This document shows positions 8,755 to 16,158 of a stretch of DNA of 61,383 bases, piece after piece. This DNA is from JASLCR01 sp046462475 (GTDB lineage Bacteria > Patescibacteriota > Saccharimonadia > Saccharimonadales > Saccharimonadaceae), in assembly GCA_046462475.1 (NCBI GenBank), contig JBKGVB010000008.1, forward strand, positions 1-61,383. Reading direction: 5' to 3'. The notes below the pieces were generated by a model. The model ran no database searches and was not told where the DNA came from. It saw only the letters and a list, made by a program, of their open reading frames with translations. Positions within the stretch are counted from its first letter, which is position 1. Every line of letters begins with the position of its first letter. The position numbers and the translations under genes are program-made.

Positions 8755-9174
8755 TTACTCCCCCTGAGGATTAAAGTTTTCATTCATCCATACTGGCTCC
8801 CAATGATTGCCATCGGGATCAAGCACTTCGTAGCCCACCATCATCTCTTCCGGCACGCCCATATCAACTTGATAATAGTCGCCGCCATTCGCTTTTGCTG
8901 TCTCAGCAAACTGTCGAACCGCTTCTTTGCTGTCTAAACTTAACGCTAATAAAACACTACTGGTGGTATGCGTGTCGGCAATCTGCCTGCTCGCAATAAA
9001 CTTTTGATAAAAATCGTGCTTCAAAATCATAACAATAATCTCGTCCGACCACGTGAGTGCACTGGCATTCTCATCTGAGAACATCGGATTTTTTGTAAAT
9101 CCAAGAGCCTCATAAAACGCCGTTGATTTTACTAGGTCGCTTACTGGTAGATTAATAAATACTTGCTTACTCAT
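8755..9174 (-). CDS. VOC family (glyoxalase/bleomycin-resistance-like) protein
   Basis: The 139 aa single-chain VOC protein contains FINLPVSDLVKSTAFYEALG at the N-terminus and YEVLDPDGNHWEPVWMN at the C-terminus, which is the usual beta-alpha-beta3 module with a terminal metal-ligand Glu. I take ATG 9174, because the TTG two codons upstream lies within the SD region. The gene is 11 bp after the first VOC gene and 4 bp before the third. The specific reaction cannot be deduced. Confidence 0.85.
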   Translation of the reverse strand: MSKQVFINLPVSDLVKSTAFYEALGFTKNPMFSDENASALTWSDEIIVMILKHDFYQKFIASRQIADTHTTSSVLLALSLDSKEAVRQFAETAKANGGDYYQVDMGVPEEMMVGYEVLDPDGNHWEPVWMNENFNPQGE

Positions 9175-9185
9175 CTCCAAACCCC

Positions 9186-9563
9186 CTACTGCTCAACCAG
9201 AGCTAATATATTGTCACTTGGATCCTTGAACCATGCAATATTTGGACCCATACCTACGTCCTTGCCTCGCAATACCCCCCTTTCATCTTGTTTGCCCGGC
9301 ATATTATCATAACGCTCAAAGTGCACACCTTTTGCCGTCAGCTCGTCAACGGCCTTATCAATATCTTCAACGATAAAGTTCAGCACAGTGAAAGTTGCTG
9401 GCGTGTGGTCCTCTTTTGGATAAATGAAGATTTGCTGGTCACCCACACTGAAACTTATGCCACCCATGTTTTCCTCAAGCATCAACCCGAGCGCCTGCCC
9501 GTAAAACTCCTTACAGGCCGCTATGTCGTTTGATGAATATCCGCTAAATGCACCCTGAAACAT
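9186..9563 (-). CDS. VOC family (glyoxalase-like) protein
   Basis: The 125 aa VOC protein contains FSGYSSNDIAACKEFYGQAL, the insert TFTVLNFIVEDIDKAVDELT and the ending WFKDPSDNILALVEQ. It opens the three-VOC operon. A TATAAT precedes the gene, with an AAAGGGGG SD close to the ATG, so unlike many neighbours it appears to have a short leader. It is divergent from the MFS exporter, with a 67 bp intergenic region between them. The substrate is unknown. Confidence 0.85.
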   Translation of the reverse strand: MFQGAFSGYSSNDIAACKEFYGQALGLMLEENMGGISFSVGDQQIFIYPKEDHTPATFTVLNFIVEDIDKAVDELTAKGVHFERYDNMPGKQDERGVLRGKDVGMGPNIAWFKDPSDNILALVEQ

Positions 9564-9615
9564 ATTTCCCCCTTTTTATTTATTATACTCCGTAGGCAGA
9601 TATCTTATCATCTGC

Positions 9616-9630
9616 TATACTAAAAAACTT
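9616..9630 (+). promoter_or_regulatory. Leaderless-type -10 element of the MFS exporter gene
   Basis: TATACT at 9616-9621 is followed by 9 nt and then ATG 9631. No SD is present in the interval. The predicted transcription start falls on or next to the start codon. Confidence 0.6.
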
Positions 9631-11403
9631 ATGACAGATCATCCTACACATTCAGCCCAACATCACGCCAGCAAGTTTACCTCTCGTGAGCGCACTATTG
9701 CCCTCATTATCGTGGCGCTTGCCTTTGTAATGGACCTTCTCGATAACACCATCGTTAACATCGCGATTCCTGCGATCCGCGATAATCTCGGCGCCAGCTA
9801 CGCCACTATCCAGTGGCTCATCGCCGGCTATGCACTGAGCTTTGCCGTCCTCCTGATTACCGGTGGACGAATGGGTGACGTCTTTGGCTACAAGAAACTC
9901 TTCCTATGGGGTGTCGGTGGCTTTACTGTCGCTTCGCTCTTGAGTGGTCTAGCCTGGGATTCTAATATTCTTATTGCTGCACGACTCCTTCAGGGTGCGA
10001 TGGCAGCACTAATGGTGCCGCAAGTAATGAGCCTGATGCAGGTGATGTACAAGCCGCACGAGCGTGGTAGTATTATGGGTATTTTTGGTGCACTTGCGGG
10101 TGTTGCCGCCAGCTTAGGGCCGGTAATTGGTGGTATTCTGATTCATTTCAATATCGCTGGACTCGATTGGCGACCAATCTTCCTTATCAATATCCCAGTT
10201 GGTCTCTTTGCGCTCTTTATGGGTTGGCGCTACCTGCCAGATGGCAAGTCGCCACACCCACTTAAGCTTGACGTGATCGGTACATTGCTGGTTATCGTTA
10301 CTATGTTCCTACTTGTCTTCCCGATGATCGAAGGCCGTGACCTTGATTGGCCACTCTGGGTCTACGGTATGATGATCTCGGCTGCACCTGTGCTTGCAAT
10401 TTTTGTCTGGTGGCAAAATGTCAAAGACAAGAAAGACCACTCCCCACTTGTCGTTCCTGCACTCCTCAAGACACGTACGTTTGTTATCGGTCTCATCGTC
10501 AATATTATTTTCGAAGGTGCAATGATCGGCTTCTTCCTACCTTTTACGCTTATCCTGCAAGTGGGTCTTGGCTACGAGGTTATCAAAGCCGCTCTTACTG
10601 GTATCCCAATGGCGATCGGTATTTCTGTTGCCATGGCAGTGTTTAGCCAAAAGATTATTCCAAAGCTTGGTCGCTACACGATGACACTTGGTACTCTCAT
10701 CATGGCAACTGGCCTTGGTCTCACTTTCTACTTCGTCAATCAGCACGGGCTTGATACAACGCCATACGAATTCATTCCTGGCTTGCTCATTACCGGTGCC
10801 GGTATGGCTCTGATTATGTCGCCAATGTTCTCAGTGGTCTTAAGCGATGTCGACCCGAAGCACGCCGGTAGCGCATCAGGTGTCATGAGTGCCATTCAAC
10901 AGCTTGGCGGTGCTATTGGCACGGCACTTATCGGCGTATTCTTTTTCGGTCAACTCATCTCTAATGCACCCGCAAGCTTCCAGGCAGTCGAACCACAGAT
11001 TCGCTCAAATCTTGCGAGTGCATCGATTCCTCAAAGCACCCAGAATCAGATTATCGCAGGCGCAAAGACTTGTTTTGTCGATACGAACAAGCAAAAAGAC
11101 AGCTCCAAGACACCTGAGAGCTGTAAAAAGTTGACAAACCAGCAATCAACACATCCAAATCCTCAGCTGCTCAAGCACATGACTGCAGAACAACTTAAGG
11201 CTATGGAGACTCAACAAAAACAAGCCGCCGAAAAAATCAAAGACATTATTCAAGGCGCAGTCAAGCAAGCCAATGCCGATAACTTTATTAGCGCTTTCAA
11301 GGTAGCAATGATCTTTGAAGTAGTCATTCTAGCAATCGTATTCCTGCTCAGTTTCACACTCCCGCGCCATATCCGACCAGAGGCAATGCAAGAGGGATTC
11401 TAA
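9631..11403 (+). CDS. MFS drug exporter, DHA2 (EmrB/QacA-like) family
   Basis: The 590 aa polytopic membrane protein has motif A-like GGRMGDVFGYKKLF, the opening LDNTIVNIAIPAIRDNLG and motif C-type GPVIGGILI. These are typical of the 14-helix proton-antiporter DHA2 family, which exports drugs or lipophilic compounds. The C-terminal third carries a large extracytoplasmic loop with two Cys (about residues 470-540, rich in K/Q) before the last helix. This loop is longer than in EmrB. Transcription appears leaderless (TATACT 9 nt before ATG). It stops 3 bp from the convergent gene at 11407. Confidence 0.88.
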   Translation: MTDHPTHSAQHHASKFTSRERTIALIIVALAFVMDLLDNTIVNIAIPAIRDNLGASYATIQWLIAGYALSFAVLLITGGRMGDVFGYKKLFLWGVGGFTVASLLSGLAWDSNILIAARLLQGAMAALMVPQVMSLMQVMYKPHERGSIMGIFGALAGVAASLGPVIGGILIHFNIAGLDWRPIFLINIPVGLFALFMGWRYLPDGKSPHPLKLDVIGTLLVIVTMFLLVFPMIEGRDLDWPLWVYGMMISAAPVLAIFVWWQNVKDKKDHSPLVVPALLKTRTFVIGLIVNIIFEGAMIGFFLPFTLILQVGLGYEVIKAALTGIPMAIGISVAMAVFSQKIIPKLGRYTMTLGTLIMATGLGLTFYFVNQHGLDTTPYEFIPGLLITGAGMALIMSPMFSVVLSDVDPKHAGSASGVMSAIQQLGGAIGTALIGVFFFGQLISNAPASFQAVEPQIRSNLASASIPQSTQNQIIAGAKTCFVDTNKQKDSSKTPESCKKLTNQQSTHPNPQLLKHMTAEQLKAMETQQKQAAEKIKDIIQGAVKQANADNFISAFKVAMIFEVVILAIVFLLSFTLPRHIRPEAMQEGF

Positions 11404-11406
11404 GCT

Positions 11407-11664
11407 CTACTCTTGTTGGCTTATCCAATAAGACTTGATATAGCGCATTGTCAATGTTGAGAGTAAAAATCCCATTGTTGGCACAATCGCATTAATCCAT
11501 GGATTAACACGTACTACAAAGTATAGGTACAACCATACGACGATATACGTCAGTAGGGCGATAGAGATCTTACGTGTCCAGCTTGTTTCCCAAGCCTTAT
11601 CTAATTCAACACGGTTGTTCCTTGATTCAATGCTGGTAATTCGCTTTTCTAGGTCTTTGCTCAT
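11407..11664 (-). CDS. Small two-helix membrane protein, unknown function
   Basis: The 85 aa protein has a charged, possibly coiled N-terminus (MSKDLEKRITSIESRNNRVE). Two hydrophobic helices follow (about 33-50 and 56-72) with an aromatic tail. I do not recognise a family with certainty. It overlaps the trhO stop by 4 bp (ATGA) and is therefore translated from the trhO transcript. Confidence 0.7.
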   Translation of the reverse strand: MSKDLEKRITSIESRNNRVELDKAWETSWTRKISIALLTYIVVWLYLYFVVRVNPWINAIVPTMGFLLSTLTMRYIKSYWISQQE

Positions 11665-12572
11665 ACCGTAGCTCCAAGCTTCGCCCTATGCTTCTCTTTA
11701 CACGCTTTTGTATGAAACAGTAGATCAGGCTTTTCTTTACAGTCTTCACAAATGAGCACAAGGTCATTACATTCCATATGCGCACAATTTTCAAAATTCG
11801 AGGTCTTGCCGCCGCAGTGTGTGCATACACCGATGGTTTTGGCGTGGTCAGAGAAATCTACCGTCATCCGATTATCAAATACTCGTAGCGATCCTTCCCA
11901 TAGCCCATCGTCACCGTACGCTTCGCCGTATTTCACGATACCACCATCAATTTGATATACGTCTTTAAAACCACGCTTTTTCATCATAGCGCTAATCACT
12001 TCACAGCGGATGCCGCCAGTACAGTATGTAATTACCTTTTTGTCTTTGATGTCATCGTATTTGTCACTTTCAAGTTCGGCGATGAAGTCACGGGAAGTAT
12101 TTGTATTTGGTACCACTGCATTTTTAAACTTACCAATCTTGGCTTCATGTTCATTGCGTCCATCAAAGAAGACGACATCATCACCATACTTTTCAACCAA
12201 TTCGTGGACTTGCTTTGGCTTAATGTGCCGACCACCACCAACTACGCCATTCTCATCGACACTAAATTCATCGTCGCTGTTTTTAAACCCTACGAGCTCA
12301 CGTCGATGTTTCACGCTCATGCGCGGAAAATCTTCGCGCCCACCATCACTCCACTTAAATACGATGTCTTTGAAACCAGGAAATTTCTTTGTCTCTTTGA
12401 TGTACTTTTTCAGATCGTCCATTTCACCACCAACAGTACCGTTCAGACCATGTTGGCTAATAAGAATTCGTCCACGAAGATTCAGACTATCGGTAAGTGT
12501 TTTCTGCCACAACTTAACAGTCTCCGGGTCTTTGATCGGAGTAAATTTGTAGTAAAGCAGAATCTTTTGCAT
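11661..12572 (-). CDS. trhO: tRNA uridine(34) hydroxylase, rhodanese type
   Basis: TrhO (YceA family) hydroxylates U34 of tRNAs to ho5U using oxygen. The 303 aa product has the N-terminal acylphosphatase-like domain (GRILISQHGLNGTVGGE), the rhodanese domain with catalytic Cys184 in YCTGGIRCE, and a Cys-rich C-terminal tail (VCTHCGGKTSNF...LICEDCKEK) usual for the long form. A TATAAT is 7 nt upstream of ATG 12572, so it is leaderless. It is divergent from the Erm-like gene with only 45 bp between the start codons. Confidence 0.93.
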   Translation of the reverse strand: MQKILLYYKFTPIKDPETVKLWQKTLTDSLNLRGRILISQHGLNGTVGGEMDDLKKYIKETKKFPGFKDIVFKWSDGGREDFPRMSVKHRRELVGFKNSDDEFSVDENGVVGGGRHIKPKQVHELVEKYGDDVVFFDGRNEHEAKIGKFKNAVVPNTNTSRDFIAELESDKYDDIKDKKVITYCTGGIRCEVISAMMKKRGFKDVYQIDGGIVKYGEAYGDDGLWEGSLRVFDNRMTVDFSDHAKTIGVCTHCGGKTSNFENCAHMECNDLVLICEDCKEKPDLLFHTKACKEKHRAKLGATV

Positions 12573-12617
12573 CAGAAAGATTATATCATTTTACTACCTC
12601 TGTTACAATGTAAGTAT
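12573..12617. promoter_or_regulatory. Divergent pair of leaderless promoters (trhO / Erm-like gene)
   Basis: Within 45 bp there is a TATAAT for trhO on the minus strand (12580-12585, 7 nt from its ATG) and a TACAAT for the plus-strand methyltransferase (12604-12609, 8 nt from its ATG). No SD sequence fits in either spacer. Confidence 0.65.
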
Positions 12618-13349
12618 ATGGCTCGTTCTCACATTCACGCTCAGCATTTTCTTCGCTCACCACGACTCGTGGCAGAACTTGTCGGTCATTCGAATATCCG
12701 CAAAAATGATACCGTCTATGATCTTGGTGCTGGCAGTGGGGTGATTACAAGCGTACTAGCCAGACGATGCAAGAACGTTATAGCAATGGAAATTGAACCG
12801 GCGGCACTCTCCCTCCTGCGTAAAAATATTGGCAACCTTGAAAATGTAAAAATCGTTGAAAAAGATATTCTCTCTCTTGCACCACCAACTGAACCGTATA
12901 AAATTTTTGCGAACATTCCTTTTAATCTCAGCGCTGAAGTCGTCCGTAAATTTACCGACACAGCGCATCCGCCAAAGAGCATGTATCTCATCACACAGAA
13001 GCAATTTGCACGTAAACTTGTGCCGGGTGACGATCATTTTACAAGTCAGCTCAGTGCCGAAATCGGTCCGTTTTTTAGCGTACGAATTCGCAAACCGCTA
13101 CGCAAAACAGACTTCACACCGCCGCCAGCAGTCGATACCGTGCTTCTTGAAATTAAACCTCGTGAAGAGTCGCTCATTGACCCAGGCAAGCGAAAAGATT
13201 ACGTTGATTTTATCAGCCGTTGTTTTTCAGAACAAAAGTTTTTTGCCACTACACCACGAGCCCAAGTGAGTATTTCACCCGAACTCCGTCCGTCACAGCT
13301 TACACTTGATCAGTGGGCGAAGCTTTTCTCGGTGATAACTTCCGCGTAG
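12618..13349 (+). CDS. Erm-like rRNA adenine N-6-methyltransferase
   Basis: This SAM-dependent methyltransferase belongs to the KsgA/Erm superfamily. From ATG 12618 it is 243 aa. SAM motif I is VYDLGAGSGVITSVLA, motif II has MEIEPAA, and the catalytic motif IV is NIPFNLSAEVVRKF, which is closer to Erm NIPY-type than to RsmA. The opening ARSHIHAQHFLRSPRLVAEL is also Erm-like. It probably methylates 23S rRNA and could confer macrolide-type protection. A bona fide rsmA exists at 52192, so this is not the housekeeping enzyme. Its last 50 bp overlap the convergent DUF2127 gene. Confidence 0.82.
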   Translation: MARSHIHAQHFLRSPRLVAELVGHSNIRKNDTVYDLGAGSGVITSVLARRCKNVIAMEIEPAALSLLRKNIGNLENVKIVEKDILSLAPPTEPYKIFANIPFNLSAEVVRKFTDTAHPPKSMYLITQKQFARKLVPGDDHFTSQLSAEIGPFFSVRIRKPLRKTDFTPPPAVDTVLLEIKPREESLIDPGKRKDYVDFISRCFSEQKFFATTPRAQVSISPELRPSQLTLDQWAKLFSVITSA

Positions 13350-13839
13350 CAGCCTCCGCCTTTAACTTTTGCCATTCTCCCCATACGACCCAAATAATAA
13401 TCGCATCGAGCAACGCGAACAGGCCCATGCCGATAGTTGGATGAATGGCAAGGATATACAGCTGATATACGAGAAAGAGGGTTAGTACAAACAGTGCATA
13501 CGGATATGCCCATAAAATTTCTTTGAGGAGCGCATAGACTAACGCCAACTTGATGACGCCGTGACTGATGAGAAAAAGTATGACGATCAGCAAACCACCA
13601 CGACTCAACTCACTGTCGATATGTGCAATATTTTGAGCAACGAATTGCATAAAATGCCCCTTATGAACGCTCGCGTGCCCAAAGAGAGTAGCCAGTACGC
13701 TATGCAAAAAGTGCGGGGCAATGATCAAAACAATCCCCGCAATAAGCTCAATAAGCCCATCGATACCCTTGATAGCAACTGTAACGAAATAGACACGATC
13801 ATAATACTTGCTATCACGAATTTGTTGTAACTTACTCAT
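13300..13839 (-). CDS. DUF2127 family membrane protein
   Basis: The 179 aa protein has four hydrophobic helices and the family pattern VAIKGIDGLIELIAGIVLII, LSRGGLLIVILFLISHGVIK and YPYALFVLTLFLVYQLY, which identify DUF2127. The function is unknown. A TATACT lies 6 nt before ATG 13839, predicting a leaderless mRNA. The 3' end overlaps the Erm-like gene by 50 bp tail to tail, so the two transcripts would be antisense there. Confidence 0.83.
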   Translation of the reverse strand: MSKLQQIRDSKYYDRVYFVTVAIKGIDGLIELIAGIVLIIAPHFLHSVLATLFGHASVHKGHFMQFVAQNIAHIDSELSRGGLLIVILFLISHGVIKLALVYALLKEILWAYPYALFVLTLFLVYQLYILAIHPTIGMGLFALLDAIIIWVVWGEWQKLKAEAATRKLSPRKASPTDQV

Positions 13840-13910
13840 TCTTTTAGTATACTCGCAATCCTTTTAGAGAACAGAGGACTACACCGCAATCCAAGTATCA
13901 CGAAAACATA

Positions 13911-13941
13911 AAAGAAAACAGCCACCCTTTCGAGTAGCTGT
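13911..13941 (-). terminator. Rho-independent terminator of rplY
   Basis: On the minus strand ACAGCTAC and GTGGCTGT pair (8 bp, one G-U) around an 8-nt loop, followed by TTTCTTT. It lies about 25 bp after the L25 stop codon. Confidence 0.8.
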
Positions 13942-13963
13942 CTCGTATGAAAAAGAATCTGTT

Positions 13964-14683
13964 TTATTCTTTTGACTCTTCAGCAGGTGCTTCGGCAGCT
14001 TCTTCGCTACCGTTTTCAGCCTCAACTTCAGACTCATCTTCGGCAGTTCCCGCAGCTGCAGCGTTAGCTGCTTCAAGTGCTGCTGGCTCCCAGACGCTCG
14101 CAACCTGCAAGTCAGTAACTTGCGGCTTCTCTTCATCTTCGTCGCCATGACCACTTTCGTGCTGAACGAACTCAACACCAGAAGCTAGCTTCGCATCACC
14201 AAGTGTTACCTTGTCGCCAGCTTCTTTTAGCTCGCGGATATCGATTTCGACAGCCTCAGGAAGATCAAGTGGCAGCGCCTTAACTTCAATATGCTCGAGG
14301 TTTTGCAAGATAATCAGACCATTCTTTTCAGCCTCTGATTCACCTTCGCCGATAAGACGGACTGGGACTTCGGCGATCACAGGATCACTCATCTTGATGG
14401 CATGGAATGATACGTGACGAATTGTGCCTTTTACTGGCTCGTAGTCAACGTCTTTGATCATGGCAATCTTTTTCTTGCCAGCAATATCAAGATGAACTGG
14501 GGTGTACGTACCAGCCTTTGCATAGAGCTTTTTCATCTCACCAGCTTCAATCTGGATGTTGATTGGATCAACACTATGACCGTAGACAACACCCGGTACG
14601 AAACCTTGGTGGCGCAGTGTTTTTACTTTTTTACCCTGAACGGTTCGCTCGTCCAGCTTAATAGAGAGTTTATTGTCTCCCAT
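13964..14683 (-). CDS. rplY: 50S ribosomal protein L25 (TL5/CTC form)
   Basis: This is the 5S rRNA-binding ribosomal protein of the two-domain general-stress (CTC) type. The L25 domain shows RTVQGKKVKTLRHQGFVPGV and VYGHSVDPINIQI. The C-terminal beta domain has VPVRLIGEGESEAEKNG and LEHIEVKALPLDLPEAVEID. The last 50 residues are an acidic Ala/Glu-rich tail. An AAAGGAG SD precedes ATG 14683. A TAAAAT at 14734-14739 suggests a leader of about 45 nt. The gene appears monocistronic with its own terminator. Confidence 0.93.
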   Translation of the reverse strand: MGDNKLSIKLDERTVQGKKVKTLRHQGFVPGVVYGHSVDPINIQIEAGEMKKLYAKAGTYTPVHLDIAGKKKIAMIKDVDYEPVKGTIRHVSFHAIKMSDPVIAEVPVRLIGEGESEAEKNGLIILQNLEHIEVKALPLDLPEAVEIDIRELKEAGDKVTLGDAKLASGVEFVQHESGHGDEDEEKPQVTDLQVASVWEPAALEAANAAAAGTAEDESEVEAENGSEEAAEAPAEESKE

Positions 14684-14836
14684 TTCTCTTCTCCTTTCAC
14701 GAGAATACCCTTACGGAGGTTTGTATCTTTGCTATTTTATCACATTTCTGGGCTGTTGCACAGCGTCGTCCTAGATCCGAAGTCTATACCACGCGTGACT
14801 AGAGACAAACTTTGGCATTTATTTCTAAAATCGACC

Positions 14837-14861
14837 GGAGGGCTATAGCCTCCTGTATAAT
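14837..14861 (+). promoter_or_regulatory. dedA promoter with near-perfect palindrome
   Basis: A 17-bp near-perfect palindrome (GGAGGGCTATAGCCTCC, 14837-14853) ends 2 bp before the -10 hexamer TATAAT (14856-14861). It occupies the -35/-10 spacer. It lacks a T-tract, so an operator is more likely than a terminator. Confidence 0.5.
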
Positions 14862-14868
14862 GAAATCA

Positions 14869-15498
14869 GTGGAAGCCTTACTGCATCTTATAACTCATTT
14901 TGGCTGGCTAGCAGTTCTGGCGGTTATCTTTGCCGAGTCTGGTCTTATGGTGGGCTTTTTCCTACCCGGAGATAGCCTGCTCTTTATCTCTGGAACACTT
15001 GTCGAACGAGGTATTTTTAAGGTTGATATATGGGCATTTATCATCTGTCTTTTTATCGCCGCCGTACTTGGCAACAGCCTTGGCTATGCAATCGGCAAGA
15101 AATTCGGTCGTAAACTATTCACGCGACCAGATAGTCGCTTCTTCCGTCACGAATACCTTATGCAAGCCGAAAAGTTCTATGAAAAGAATGGCTCGAAAAC
15201 CATCATACTCGCAATGTTTGTACCTATCGTACGTGCCTTTTCTCCGGTCGTAGCAGGCATTGCCCATATGCCTTACCGAAAATTCATTACGTTCAATATT
15301 ATCGGTGCCGCCCTCTGGATCGGCATCTTTACCCTACTCGGCTATTATGCTGGTAATATCATCGAGAAGCTTGGTATCAATATCGAACTTGCCGCATTAA
15401 TTGTTATTTTCTTATCATTGTTACCTGGCATTATTCACGTATTACAGCAGCCGGAGTATCGAACAAAGATCCACAGCAAGCTACGTCGAAAAAAATAG
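14869..15498 (+). CDS. DedA family membrane protein (VTT domain)
   Basis: DedA/SNARE-associated proteins are inner-membrane transporters linked to lipid carrier recycling and envelope homeostasis. The product has the typical FAESGLMVGFFLPGDSLLFI opening helix-loop, GNSLGYAIGKKFG and the signature FVPIVRAFSPVVAGIAHMPY, with a basic tail. The ATG at 14860 overlaps the TATAAT (14856-14861), so I choose the GTG at 14869, which lies 7 nt after the hexamer and fits leaderless initiation. This gives about 209 aa. The SWEET-like gene is convergent, 10 bp away. Confidence 0.88.
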   Translation: MEALLHLITHFGWLAVLAVIFAESGLMVGFFLPGDSLLFISGTLVERGIFKVDIWAFIICLFIAAVLGNSLGYAIGKKFGRKLFTRPDSRFFRHEYLMQAEKFYEKNGSKTIILAMFVPIVRAFSPVVAGIAHMPYRKFITFNIIGAALWIGIFTLLGYYAGNIIEKLGINIELAALIVIFLSLLPGIIHVLQQPEYRTKIHSKLRRKK

Positions 15499-15508
15499 TC
15501 CCTAATGA

Positions 15509-16099
15509 CTACTTAACTTGTCGATATCTATAGTAGTAGAATACGATAATACCGGTGTAGCCGAGACCCTGTACACACCCCATAAGTAACGGCAAAGAGC
15601 TAATAAGTATTGCGTACGTAAACGTGCAAAGCATCGCACCAAAAGCAAAGTAGAACCCTACCTCGGACAATCCAGCTGTGCGTTTTGTTTTTATTACATG
15701 AAGTAGCCAAGGTGTTGCAGCAATCATGTTAAATATCATTCCTGTCCACCCTGAAAAATCTGGCAACCGGATTATCAAAAATGTAACGATTGGACCAATT
15801 ATTAAAATACTCACCAGCGCCTTTACGAAAAGTCTTTTATCCGTTAGAAGGTACCCGAGAATACCAACTGTTATCGTCAACATTGTTAGATTCGTTATCA
15901 GTGGCACAACTAAGTGCAATAAGGCAAAATAGGCAGCCCACGCAATATTGCCCGCAGCATTTAAGGCAACTGTCGGTGGAAATAGGCCACGAGGATCTCT
16001 CGTTCGACTAAGTTTTCTCAGCTGTGAATAGTTTGACGAAAGCCAAAATCCTTCAGCAACCAAAATTAAAGCATTCTCAAGAATTATTTTTGGAATCAT
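15509..16099 (-). CDS. SWEET/PQ-loop-like membrane protein with two repeats
   Basis: The protein of about 196 aa has around seven hydrophobic helices and two related halves. Each half carries a PQ-loop-like motif: NYSQLRKLSRTRDPRGLFPP in the first and TPWLLHVIKTKRTAGLSEVG in the second. This 3-1-3 layout resembles eukaryotic SWEET sugar uniporters, whereas most bacterial relatives are single-repeat SemiSWEETs. Assignment to SWEET rather than another PQ-loop family is tentative. ATG 16099 lies 8 nt after TATTAT, so I prefer it to the upstream GTG at 16129. It is 59 bp downstream of uvrA. Confidence 0.6.
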   Translation of the reverse strand: MIPKIILENALILVAEGFWLSSNYSQLRKLSRTRDPRGLFPPTVALNAAGNIAWAAYFALLHLVVPLITNLTMLTITVGILGYLLTDKRLFVKALVSILIIGPIVTFLIIRLPDFSGWTGMIFNMIAATPWLLHVIKTKRTAGLSEVGFYFAFGAMLCTFTYAILISSLPLLMGCVQGLGYTGIIVFYYYRYRQVK

Positions 16100-16158
16100 T
16101 TGCTCATATAATATCCCACGCCGAACCAAATACCTAGAAGAATCTGTATTTGTGTTTT

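Noticed and set aside
11952..12617. Long N-terminal extension of the Erm-like gene
   Set aside because: The open frame runs antisense through trhO. The KsgA/Erm fold begins at 12618, where a -10 hexamer is correctly placed.
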